DNA of 64,000 bases from Tritrichomonas musculus (lineage: Eukaryota > Parabasalia > Tritrichomonadida > Tritrichomonadidae), in NCBI GenBank assembly GCA_039105265.1, contig JAPFFF010000029.1:248001-312000 (forward strand), in the 5' to 3' direction. The number at the start of each line of letters is the position of its first letter. The stretch's first letter is position 1. Made by a program: the position numbers and the translations under genes. Below the pieces are notes generated by a model that was not told where the DNA came from, ran no database searches, and saw only the letters and a list, made by a program, of their open reading frames with translations. This document shows, piece by piece, positions 29,575 to 38,760 of this stretch.

Positions 29575-30933
29575 TTATAAATAAGACCGTATAAATATTA
29601 CTTGAATTTTTTTCAGGTTAAAAAGTAGCATTCGCATAGCTAATGACCAATCTTCTATATTCTTCCAATCAAAAACGTAGCTTACATTTCCAATTGTTTT
29701 ATCGTTTAAATTAACAATGTAGTCAGGTGATGAATACTTTGACAAACGAGAAGACGCATTATCAATTAAAACAAATGCATGGAATAGTGAATGAATTGCA
29801 TTATTTATATTATCATAATATTGGCTATTAAACTTTTTCTTAGAAGCCTCTGATACAATTACTTTTTTTGCACCATTCGTATACTTTTGACTTATTTCTG
29901 GTAAAACAAGGTTAAAGGTATTTGGAGAATTGTGCCACGAATCTTCTTTTTCTTCATTATTATCTCCGTCTATGTCTTTGCGTTTTTCTTTAAGTTTGAA
30001 TATTGATATAGATTTGATTCCTTTTTTTGCATACTGGTCTTTTGAATCATAAATACTATTGGCAATAACCGAAATTGAAGGTTGTGATGCAAGAATAATA
30101 TTGATTTTATCAATACAAAGGGCTGATTTTAGTGTATAAATTAGATGTGCGATATTATAAAGAGCAAGATTCGATTCTAGAATAGAATTGGGTGAGTAGT
30201 CGTAAAACCCAATGCGAAGATCATTTATTGTACCATAATGATAATCTGTTCCAATCATAAAAAGAGAAAAAGAGTAAAAAGGGCAAAATGATTTCTGTGG
30301 TAATGAGCTGTTTTTGTCATCTAAATTTATTGAGTCATATTGAACATTATCTGAAATTTGAATAGAATGTTTATTATTATTTAATCTATTAAAGATTGAA
30401 CTGTCATTTTGACTGGAACTTGAGTTTAAGCTACGAGATGATTTTATCTTTAGTTGATTTTTTGGAACATGTGCGATAGCATTTTCGTATTGAATCTCAA
30501 ATACTCCTGTTGGTATAGATTTTAATTTTGAATCAATAAAAAAAGACGTTTTTTCGAATAACTTTTTGAAATTTCGTAAATGATATGTGCATGATGCCGA
30601 GCAATCTTGACAAAGAGGAAAATATGTTATATTTGATGATGAAAAAGTTTGTTTTCTTTTTTCTTTTTGAAATTTTTGGATAATTTTGAAATCATTGCCA
30701 TTATTAATATTTTCACTAGCATTATCATTTGAATTGCTGACAAAATGTAAAGTGCAATCAACTTTTTGTTTAATAGAATGGGGAGAAATTGAACTAGAAG
30801 AAAAAGATGATTGACTATTATCATTCTGATCATTGTTTAACTTTTTTTGAGAATATAATAAATCCCATGTAGAATAAGGAATGTACATTATTCTACCGCA
30901 TTGATGGCATGGTGTAAGAATATCATAATTCAT
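29575..30933 (-). CDS. Beclin 1 / ATG6-like protein, divergent
   Basis: 452 residues. Three Beclin hallmarks appear in order. First, an N-terminal C-H-Q-C-G-R-I-M pair, like C-Q-R-C-x-x-P in Beclin. Second, a C-P-L-C-type pair seen here as F-P-L-C-Q-D-C near residue 103. Third, the evolutionarily conserved domain: H-Y-G-T-I-N-D-L-R-I-G (Beclin: F-G-T-I-N-N-F-R-L-G), then N-L-A-L-Y-N-I-A-H-L-I-Y-T-L (Beclin: A-W-G-Q-x-x-L-L-L), ending in W-S-L-A-M-R-M-L-L-F-N-L-K (Beclin: W-T-K-A-L-K-F-M-L-T-N-L-K). Beclin is a subunit of the Vps34 PI3-kinase complexes in autophagy and endosome traffic. The central coiled coil is weak and replaced by Ser/Asn-rich sequence. The start lies beside TATTCATG. Confidence 0.8.
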   Translation of the reverse strand: MNYDILTPCHQCGRIMYIPYSTWDLLYSQKKLNNDQNDNSQSSFSSSSISPHSIKQKVDCTLHFVSNSNDNASENINNGNDFKIIQKFQKEKRKQTFSSSNITYFPLCQDCSASCTYHLRNFKKLFEKTSFFIDSKLKSIPTGVFEIQYENAIAHVPKNQLKIKSSRSLNSSSSQNDSSIFNRLNNNKHSIQISDNVQYDSINLDDKNSSLPQKSFCPFYSFSLFMIGTDYHYGTINDLRIGFYDYSPNSILESNLALYNIAHLIYTLKSALCIDKINIILASQPSISVIANSIYDSKDQYAKKGIKSISIFKLKEKRKDIDGDNNEEKEDSWHNSPNTFNLVLPEISQKYTNGAKKVIVSEASKKKFNSQYYDNINNAIHSLFHAFVLIDNASSRLSKYSSPDYIVNLNDKTIGNVSYVFDWKNIEDWSLAMRMLLFNLKKIQVIFIRSYL

Positions 30934-31610
30934 GAATATATTTTTTACAACAACTTTTTAAAAAAATATATTGAATTATTTCTTTCAATTTACTAAAAAG
31001 CTCACAATTTATAATACTATAAAAAAAACATGTTCATCCTGATTTGTAGCGTTTATTTTATAGTTTTATATATGTTTTTAAAATAAATAATACTGTATTT
31101 TTAAAATTTTTCATGATTTTACTTTAACTATTATTTTTTAGTTTAATGATTCATTGAAATACATTAATAATGAAGTAAATGTATCTGAACAAAAAAAAAC
31201 TAAAATTAACATATTAAATATTTATTATTATTTTTAATATTTATAAAAAAGATTCTCTTTTGATCTTTTGTATGTTGAGGATCTATTTTTTATCTTTTAT
31301 CTTTCAAGTGATTAAAACTTTCTTCAATCAATATAAAACTTGTTTGTTTCTTTAAATTTAAACTTTCTAAACATATATTTTATCCAATTACTAATATATT
31401 AAAAAAACTTCTTGTGATGGTAAAGAATGAAAACTGCAAGAAGCATTTTTCTAACAACGATCTTTATTTTTACTGATTTGCTTTATTTGTACTCCAGCAC
31501 TTTTGTTAATTTAGTTCTAATTTTGATTGCATGAAAATAAATATATAGCAGTGATCCAAAATTACATATAAAACGTTTATAAGAAAGTATAAAAATATTT
31601 ATTATATATA
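30934..31610. other. AT-rich intergenic region
   Basis: About 680 bp, very AT-rich, with no frame, RNA gene or repeat that I can support. Confidence 0.5.
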
Positions 31611-34600
31611 TTAAAGTTCAGATTCTGAAGCTTCATCATCATGATAATTCGCTCGGCTTGAATGATAGTTCCTTTTCTGATCAAACGTTCTCTCCTTTTC
31701 ATCTATTGGTTTGTGTGTAGGTGTTGGTGTCGGCGAAGGTGTTCCATTTGGAAAAGAAGGTGTAGATGTTGGAGTTGGAGTAGATGTTGGAGTAGGTGTT
31801 GGAGTAGGTGTTGGTGTTGGTGTTGGTGTTGGAGTAGGAGTTGGTGTTGGAGTAGGAGTAGGTGTTGGTGTTGGAGTAGGTGTTGGTGTTGGAGTTGGTG
31901 TAGGTGTTGGTGTTGGAGTAGGTGTTGGTGTTGGTGTTGGAGTAGGAGTTGGTGTTGGAGTAGGAGTAGGTGTTGGTGTTGGAGTTGGTGTTGGAGTAGG
32001 AGTTGGTGTTGGAGTAGGTGTTGGTGTTGGAGTAGGTGTTGGTGTTGGAGTTGGAGTTGGTTTAGGAGTTGGAGTAGGTGTTGGTGTTGGAGTAGGTGTT
32101 GGAGTAGGTGTTGGTGTTGGAGTAGGTGTTGGAGTAGGTGTTGGAGTTGGTGTTGGAGTAGGTGTTGGAGTTGGCGTAGGTATAATCTTCTTTATTGGTT
32201 GTTGCTGATTTTGTTGATTCGGTTGATTTTGTTGATTAGGTTGATTTGGTTGATTAGGTTGATTTGGTTGATTAGGTTGATTTGGTTGATTAGGTTGATT
32301 TGGCTGATTTTGTTGATTAGGTTGATTTGGTTGATTAGGTTGATTTGGCTGATTAGGCTGATTTTGTTGATTTGGCTGATTAGGTTGATTTGGCTGATTA
32401 GGCTGATTTTGTTGATTTGGCTGATTAGGTTGATTTGGTTGATTTGGTTGATTAGGCTGATTTTGTTGATTTGGCTGATTAGGTTGATTTGGTTGATTTG
32501 GCTGGTTAGGTTGATTTGGCTGGTTAGGTTGATGGTCACCAGGAGGACCAGGATTGATGTTGATTCCCATTCGTTTTAACATTTCAATTTTTTTAGGATC
32601 GAGCTTTTCACCAGAGTTGAAACTGAACGTGATTGTTTTTGATGTGAGTTTCCCAATCATGTTATCAACGTTCTTTTTCATGTCAACAAATGTTTGAACA
32701 GGAATTTGATTTGTGGATGAGGTGTTTTTTTTCAAGTAATCATTAATCAGCTGTTCAGCAGCTTCGATCGTCCGATTAACCTCATTATTGATATCTTCCC
32801 CTTTTGTAGATTTCTTTAGCTCCTCTTTTGCCTTAACGATTGATGAATTCAGTCTGCTGATTGCAAGTGCGCATTTAAGGAAATCGTCATAATGTGACTT
32901 GTACTTGCTATAGTTGTTTCTAAGGTCACCAAGTAATTCGTTCACCTTTGAAATAGGTGTGGATGTCACATTTGTTTCATTTGATGGTGGTGATGTAGAT
33001 AATTTAGGTTTTGGAATGCAGATATCAAAGTTACTTGTGATATTTGTAATTAATTCAGCCCGTTCTTCGTCGTTGTAAAGTTGCTTAAATTCGAAATCTG
33101 ATTCAACTTTTGATAGTAAACTTTTCCTTTCTTTATTATATAGTTTGCACACTTTTCGAAATAATCGTCGCTTAAATTCATTTTTTAATACTAGTTTAAT
33201 AAATGTTGCATTTACAAAATTATTTTGAATACTAGTATTATCACTTTCTAATGTATATAATGATCGTTCACTAGAATAAATCGTCTCTAAAAATGATGAT
33301 GAAATTGTAAGTTCTTCGCTTTTAGTGTTATGGAACAATGATGCACTAATCATATCAAATGTTTGATATTTTTCTGACTGGCCAACAATGATTTTAATTA
33401 TGAATGTTGTTGCTTTATTTCCTCGCATAATTGAATGGTGTATTCGTCGAAAGTTTGTGAACATTTTAGTTGTTAAATAATCGTATGTAAATGTGTATTT
33501 TTTATCGTCTATATATAAATCAAGCGACTCATTATAATGAAGATCAATTGCAACTTCGCGAAGATCATCTCCAGTTTTGAACAAAACTCGTTCTTGGCCG
33601 TTTATTTCAATTTTGAAATGATTAGTTGATAATATTGGGAAATGATAGGATTTAAATTCTTTTGGATTATTTTGTGATAATCCGCTCTCAGCAATTTGAT
33701 TTAAATCGCCAATGTAAAAATTCGTTTGGTTAAATCTATTTAAAATTAATGTATGAAGCGCGTGAAGATTAGAGGGTCCACCAATTAAATAAACAGCATC
33801 AACATCAGTTGGATAATTATTCAGAACTTCGGATAAATTGGAAAAAACATTGTTTGTAAACTTTGTAACATTTTCCTGATAAAGATAAAAATCGGATATG
33901 TTAGATCCTTCTATTTTGACTCTATTATTGTCGCCAAGGTGGTTTTTCGCTTTTATTATGTTATATTTTAGATTATCATCGATTTGTATTCCCAATTCAT
34001 TTGATAATCCTTTTACAATCGCATTATCAATCTCAGATCCTGAAACTGTGTTGATCAAATTGTATTGTAGAACATCTGCTTGGTAATATGTACCTGATGA
34101 AACATATTTTGTAATAAAAATTGCGCAATGTGATAAACCCATTTCAATAAAGATAACAGAGTAATTATCCTTTTTTGGTAAGTGCTTAAAATTGATTGAT
34201 TTTGCAATCGATGTAACACTGTCAATTATTTTTATCTTTCTGAATCCTATTGCATTTACAATTTTATATAAATAGCATCTATTAATCGGTGAATATGAAA
34301 AAGGGACGGTTAACTTTATCTGATCAAAAAACCTGTATCTCGTTGGAATTGTTTTTAAAAGAAAAGCTGAAGCTTCTAATGATTTATTAAGGTTATAAAA
34401 CACGTTAGTTGTTTGGCCTCCGAATTTGAGGGCTTCTTCTCCAACTGCCCAATTGTCTAAATCGATTTCACTTTCATTTTTGTTAATGATTGCTGCGTAT
34501 GGGAGAAGATTTTGAACATTATTTGAAAAATTTAAAATTTTTGGCTTACTGCCAGAATTTTTAACGGCAACACGAAAAGTAGATGAGCTTAAATCAAGCG

Positions 34601-34649
34601 AATAAACTGAACTTAAAGAAAAACAAGTTAAAATGAACAATAATTTCAT
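31611..34649 (-). CDS. ER Hsp70 of GRP170/HYOU1/Lhs1 type with long NQP and PT linker
   Basis: 1012 residues. A signal peptide ([10 protein letters not shown]...V-Y-S, residues 1-17) is followed by an Hsp70 nucleotide-binding fold with GRP170-like words: S-x-x-F-R-V-A-V-K near 22, W-A-V-G-E-E-A near 70, V-P-F-S-Y near 112, and V-Y-L-I-G-G-P-S-N near 290. A substrate-binding part and helical region lie to about residue 690. Then come ~110 residues of N-Q-P repeats (coding 32200-32535) and ~150 residues of P-T repeats (31725-32180) before a short acidic tail ending S-E-S-E-L. Many N-x-S/T sites fit an ER lumen location. GRP170 acts as nucleotide exchange factor and holdase for BiP. The classical KDEL is absent; E-S-E-L might serve as a weak variant. 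The first Hsp70 phosphate loop is degenerate. Confidence 0.85.
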   Translation of the reverse strand: MKLLFILTCFSLSSVYSLDLSSSTFRVAVKNSGSKPKILNFSNNVQNLLPYAAIINKNESEIDLDNWAVGEEALKFGGQTTNVFYNLNKSLEASAFLLKTIPTRYRFFDQIKLTVPFSYSPINRCYLYKIVNAIGFRKIKIIDSVTSIAKSINFKHLPKKDNYSVIFIEMGLSHCAIFITKYVSSGTYYQADVLQYNLINTVSGSEIDNAIVKGLSNELGIQIDDNLKYNIIKAKNHLGDNNRVKIEGSNISDFYLYQENVTKFTNNVFSNLSEVLNNYPTDVDAVYLIGGPSNLHALHTLILNRFNQTNFYIGDLNQIAESGLSQNNPKEFKSYHFPILSTNHFKIEINGQERVLFKTGDDLREVAIDLHYNESLDLYIDDKKYTFTYDYLTTKMFTNFRRIHHSIMRGNKATTFIIKIIVGQSEKYQTFDMISASLFHNTKSEELTISSSFLETIYSSERSLYTLESDNTSIQNNFVNATFIKLVLKNEFKRRLFRKVCKLYNKERKSLLSKVESDFEFKQLYNDEERAELITNITSNFDICIPKPKLSTSPPSNETNVTSTPISKVNELLGDLRNNYSKYKSHYDDFLKCALAISRLNSSIVKAKEELKKSTKGEDINNEVNRTIEAAEQLINDYLKKNTSSTNQIPVQTFVDMKKNVDNMIGKLTSKTITFSFNSGEKLDPKKIEMLKRMGININPGPPGDHQPNQPNQPNQPNQPNQPNQPNQQNQPNQPNQPNQPNQPNQQNQPNQPNQPNQPNQQNQPNQPNQPNQPNQPNQQNQPNQPNQPNQPNQPNQPNQPNQPNQQNQPNQQNQQQPIKKIIPTPTPTPTPTPTPTPTPTPTPTPTPTPTPTPTPTPTPTPKPTPTPTPTPTPTPTPTPTPTPTPTPTPTPTPTPTPTPTPTPTPTPTPTPTPTPTPTPTPTPTPTPTPTPTPTPTPTPTPTPTPTPTPTPTPTSTPTPTSTPSFPNGTPSPTPTPTHKPIDEKERTFDQKRNYHSSRANYHDDEASESEL
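31725..32180 (-). repeat. Pro-Thr coding minisatellite
   Basis: Six-base coding repeat (GTTGGT/GTAGGA on the plus strand) giving about 75 P-T pairs inside the GRP170-like gene, with rare P-K and P-S variants. Third-base variation shows it is not freshly expanded. Confidence 0.9.
32200..32535 (-). repeat. Asn-Gln-Pro coding minisatellite
   Basis: Nine-base repeat giving N-Q-P, with N-Q-Q variants at irregular steps, about 37 units, in the same gene between the folded part and the P-T tract. Confidence 0.9.
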
Positions 34650-34970
34650 TTGACCAAAATTTACTCCTATACAAAAAGTTTCTCTTCTATTTCCAAAAAT
34701 TTTGCAAATATGAAACTCAACAATCCTTTATTTGTTCAACGATTACAAAAGTTAAAATTATGAATATTTATATTATTTTAATTAAAATACTATAAAAATT
34801 ACCTTTAAAACAAAGTATTTTTTGCTATTTTTTTATTTTTTTATGCAAAATAAATTTGAATTATTTATTTTCTCATATTCAATTCGAAAATCATTATATT
34901 ATTACTTGTACTGAAACAAATTAAACAATTATATAACAACCATATCTAAATTTGAAATATACTGATTAAC
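34650..34970. other. AT-rich intergenic region
   Basis: About 320 bp between the start of the GRP170-like gene and the less AT-rich fossil element. The ATG of the minus-strand gene is next to GGTCAAATG. Nothing else seen. Confidence 0.5.
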
Positions 34971-35271
34971 TAAAGATAGTTCTGGACCTCAGTAGTGATG
35001 ATTGTTCCGAATCGGGGAGTAGTAATGGACTGTCCGATGTGCCCATCTATTAACTACTGGAATACCTTGCCTAGCATACCTTGCAAGCCAACAAGCTCAG
35101 GTATAAAAAATCAGGTATGTTTACTTGTTATTGTTTTTAGTCGTGTTTTTATTACCAACCTACATTTTTGAATATTTTTCTGGAATCCTTAACCAACTCA
35201 TTATGTTTTGATACACTAGATAAATTTGCAAAATTAATTTTATTTATATATTTATTTACACAGTACTAAAC

Positions 35272-35727
35272 ATGACCACACAAACTACTATTAGCGCTAT
35301 TATTTCTTCAAATCAACAAATAGATGGTAATTACACAAATGAACAAATAAGTGAATATTTTCAAGAGAACAATTGTACTATACTACGATTTCCTAAGAAT
35401 GGAAATCCAGAAAATACTTTAACATTCTATCGTAATGACGACCCTAGTAGAATAATGTACACAACACTAGGAAGATTTGTAAGAAATCCAAATAAATTAT
35501 ACCAAAAAGACTATGGTTATATGCGTAAAAATAATATAATATTAACAGAAACAAAAGAACAAAGATTAGAAAAACAAAGACAAACATATGAAAACGAATT
35601 ACAAGAATCTATGAAACAAGAAGATAGTAGTGATGACCGATTCATAATCGGGACCAGATATTTTAGTACGGTTGGATATCCAATACTACTGAACTCTATC
35701 TTAAACATTAATTTTTTCCCAACTTAA
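35272..35727 (+). CDS. Fossil element frame, unknown protein
   Basis: About 151 codons within the Maverick/Polinton fossil; part of the element rather than a host gene. It shows no domain that I recognise and is listed as one of the element's parts. Confidence 0.35.
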   Translation: MTTQTTISAIISSNQQIDGNYTNEQISEYFQENNCTILRFPKNGNPENTLTFYRNDDPSRIMYTTLGRFVRNPNKLYQKDYGYMRKNNIILTETKEQRLEKQRQTYENELQESMKQEDSSDDRFIIGTRYFSTVGYPILLNSILNINFFPT

Positions 35728-36102
35728 ATGAAGCCCACCAGAACTGTGAAAGCATTCATCATCAAGTATAATGAGTATTTGATGCATCCCAGTCCTGAAA
35801 ACCGTGTGGACCCCAAATATGAATATTTCCAAAAAGCTGATATTGATGAGTTCATAAGCGGGTATATACCCCAAAAATAACGCGAATCTATATATTTTTT
35901 GGAAGTCATATGAAGTTGGGAAAACCTATTTCTATATTTGAATATTGATTTTTTATCGCATTCCAAATGGAATCCCCCAAACTATTTCAATGTCTACGAA
36001 TATATCAACACACTAGTATCCCTATTACCAAAACCTGATGGATTTGCAAAATGTAATTTCGCAATATTATGTGACAAGCTCCCATTCAATTTGAAGAACT
36101 AA

Positions 36103-36450
36103 TTGTACCTTGCGAAGGTCCAATACGTATCACTCCAGAATGATACTGAAACCATTAGATTCTACCCTGATAAGCTCAAGGAGATGAACCTTGAATATGT
36201 CAAATTGACATCCAATAGTAGACGCAAATTGAGTGTTAACATGCTTGAGTTCTTCGTAAATGGGAATACCGAAAAACATGAATACAAGGAGTGCCCGTAT
36301 TACAACTACTCGATTGAGAAAACCAATATAAATACCAAGGACCTCTTTGTCAAATTACGCGAAAAATACAATATTGTGGAACCTGATGTATTCATTGGCA
36401 AGCATCAAGATTTGGTATTGGAAGCAGACCCTGACCCAGATTTTGTTTAA
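36103..36450 (+). CDS. Fossil element frame, unknown protein
   Basis: About 115 codons within the Maverick/Polinton fossil, tail to tail with the ATPase frame (their ends overlap by four bases). The product is unrecognised. Confidence 0.35.
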   Translation: MYLAKVQYVSLQNDTETIRFYPDKLKEMNLEYVKLTSNSRRKLSVNMLEFFVNGNTEKHEYKECPYYNYSIEKTNINTKDLFVKLREKYNIVEPDVFIGKHQDLVLEADPDPDFV

Positions 36451-37373
36451 GTCTTTGAATACACCACTTGTATATCGTGTTCAACAGTGTTCAACAATAT
36501 GAAATCATGGCCCGATAATGTTCTATATTTTTGCCACAACTCCTCGAATTCACAAGGTATGCTCACCTGCTGATATATGTAATTGAGTTTCTGTCGTGAG
36601 AACCCATTGAATATGAAGAATGATGTACAATTATTTTTGTAATCGGTTGGCAAACCCTTGAAGAACTGAATGTTGATGTACACGATTGAGTTCTTATTGC
36701 GCAGCTGAGTGATATAGTTTGCGAAGTATGATGATTTCAATAGCTTGCTCTTAATGAAGTCGTCGCACAGGATTATTGTGTTGAGTGGTACATTGGGTTT
36801 CCCGAGTTTGTTGATATGAAGAAATTCAAACATTTGCTGCAACTTGGAATCATCGATTGTAATCTTCCCAACTGAGCTATATTTGTTATACAACTCCTTC
36901 CATAAATCGAGTTCCTTCAAATACCGTTCAGCATTACTATCAGGCACAACCTCAATGGGCAAGTTGATGAGCTCACGTTGAGATTCAAATGTGGAATCAT
37001 TTATAATACCATTCTTACTCACATTCACAATCATATGAAACCCCCCATTTTTGAGTCTACTCATTTGAATGATATCGCGAATAACTGTATGGCTCTTACC
37101 TTTGCCTTGTGATGCTACCAGTATGTTCAAAGTATTGTACCACGCATAGATTCCATTGGCGATTGGCCTTATGGATGCATTCGTGGTTTTATCCCTATTT
37201 TTGGAATAGGCCTCACTCATAGCTTCATCAACATCAAACCTCTTGGATACCGGTTGCTGCTTCTGGTACTTATCGAATGTATCAAAATCTATTGGCTCTT
37301 CACTGGAACTGTCTGATAATTCAATCGATGTATAATCAAAAAGAGTTGGTTGCAGGTGTTTATAATACAACAT
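36447..37373 (-). CDS. Maverick/Polinton packaging ATPase (FtsK/HerA, A32-like)
   Basis: 308 codons. A P-loop (G-K-G-K-S-H-T, after N-I-L-V-A-S-Q) and a Walker B strand (I-I-L-C-D-D) place it with the A32-like ATPases that Polintons use for genome packaging. It is the part that identifies the fossil. The frame reads open, while the rest of the element is incomplete. Confidence 0.75.
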   Translation of the reverse strand: MLYYKHLQPTLFDYTSIELSDSSSEEPIDFDTFDKYQKQQPVSKRFDVDEAMSEAYSKNRDKTTNASIRPIANGIYAWYNTLNILVASQGKGKSHTVIRDIIQMSRLKNGGFHMIVNVSKNGIINDSTFESQRELINLPIEVVPDSNAERYLKELDLWKELYNKYSSVGKITIDDSKLQQMFEFLHINKLGKPNVPLNTIILCDDFIKSKLLKSSYFANYITQLRNKNSIVYINIQFFKGLPTDYKNNCTSFFIFNGFSRQKLNYIYQQVSIPCEFEELWQKYRTLSGHDFILLNTVEHDIQVVYSKT

Positions 37374-37552
37374 TTAATCAAAAATAAAGCTCTTAGGCAT
37401 ACAATGTACGCCTCAGCTCATCGGTCAGCTCAGGTGGTTCATCTTCTACTGTAAACGATACCAGTATTAGTAGTTCAATTACGTTGGTCACCAATATCAA
37501 ACCCAATAATAAATTCATGATGATTTCACTTGTGATGGACATTTATGCAAAT

Positions 37553-37837
37553 TTAAATACAAATTTTGAGTGATATCGAGTGTCTTATGAGCTCGGTCCA
37601 AACATGGTTATATCCATATTTCAACTCATTGGATACACCTATTTTGGATACCAATATTTTATCAATTTTCATGAACTTCGAGTTTGAAACACAACCAGTA
37701 CACCAACTGTCCTCATTTATGATCAGCTCAACCTTGTCAGCCTTAGTGAGTATTTTAATGAGCTCCATCAACGTGTTGCTGTGACACACAAGATAGTTGT
37801 TCATCCTCAGTGGATTGTTTTCATAGATATACTGCAA
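37553..37837 (-). CDS. Fossil element frame, unknown protein
   Basis: About 94 codons on the ATPase strand within the fossil; unrecognised. Listed as a part of the remnant. Confidence 0.3.
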   Translation of the reverse strand: MQYIYENNPLRMNNYLVCHSNTLMELIKILTKADKVELIINEDSWCTGCVSNSKFMKIDKILVSKIGVSNELKYGYNHVWTELIRHSISLKICI

Positions 37838-38129
37838 ATCTCGAGGAATTTATTTTTGATGTCCAAGTCGTCAATCTCACTGTCAAGTTCTAATGAACGT
37901 TCTATAGGAGCACTAGCATCATTTTCACTTGATAGAATTCTAGCCTTATGGAGAGACATTTCCAAAGCCCAAAAATATTTTTACCAACAATGCTATATTT
38001 CTTATGCCATTTCTGGATCAACTTGAGAGCCAGCTGGTGATTCATCATCAATATATTCGAGACCATCGAGTGAGAGCTTGAAGCTTTTACTCTTTCATAT
38101 AATTTACCTATTTCATAAAATTTACGGGC

Positions 38130-38300
38130 AGGAAAGAAAATGATGAACGGGGAAACAGTTTTATGATCAAATGGGCAAGAACGAGCAAAAACGGGCAATG
38201 TAAAAAAGACGTTTGTGCCCATTCTTACCCAGTGATATGACCAATCTGACATTGCCCCCGCACATTTCGGGCGCCCGTTTCCCATCCCTATACCTCTTCA
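38130..38300. repeat. GC-rich island with inverted words
   Basis: A GC-rich island at the right edge of the fossil. GGGCAATGT (38193-38201) and ACATTGCCC (38249-38257) are an exact inverted pair, and further GGGAAAC/GTTTCCC-like words flank them, so the stretch can fold. It may mark an element end, or be an independent small element. Confidence 0.4.
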
Positions 38301-38760
38301 AATGGCTTTAAAAAATCAACAAAAAAAAAGATCAAATTGAATTATTTAAAATTAAGATCTCCATAAAAGAGTAATAAAAATTAATTTAACCCTTGGTTTT
38401 CTTTCTGATTCATTCTCATATTTTTGTATGCCAATTTATTAAGCACTGAAAAAATTTATTATATCTTTGATATGAAATGGCTAACTAAATAAAGTCTGAA
38501 AAAGTTGAATTATTTGAATCAATTTTTAATTGAAATACTAATATTTTTTAAATGCAATATATCTTAACAAAATATTAGAAAATTTAAAATTAAGTATATT
38601 AAAATTGTATTTTGTAATATATTATCAAAAAATAACAATAATAAAATTGAATATTAATAGTAATTCTTTGTATATGATGGTTTTCTGAATTTAAGTGATA
38701 TGATTTTTTTGAAAATTTGTCCGTTCGATCTCACAAAATTAAATTTGATTTAGTATTTCA
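38301..38760. other. AT-rich intergenic region
   Basis: About 460 bp, very AT-rich, no gene. The following ATG lies in TATTTCAATGG. Confidence 0.5.

Larger units (their letters stand above)
34975..38300. mobile_element. Maverick/Polinton fossil (partial)
   Basis: A stretch of clearly higher GC and different codon use than the host genes. It holds a packaging ATPase frame on the minus strand and several frames without host similarity on both strands, as in trichomonad Mavericks. DNA polymerase B, integrase, protease and capsid genes are not seen here, and no terminal repeats can be shown, so it is a broken remnant with several breaks. Both ends are set by base composition only. Age is hard to judge; the ATPase frame is still open, so it is not very old. 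Confidence 0.65.

Noticed and set aside
31662-32579. Long plus-strand frames rich in Trp/Cys/Arg and Val/Gly opposite the PT/NQP tract
   Set aside because: They are antisense readings of a six- and nine-base coding repeat in the GRP170-like gene, without any other support.
35116-35260. GTATGT...ACACAG pair that looks like trichomonad splice signals
   Set aside because: No ACTAAC branch motif next to the 3' end, and I do not trust coding on the two sides; it lies in the fossil region.
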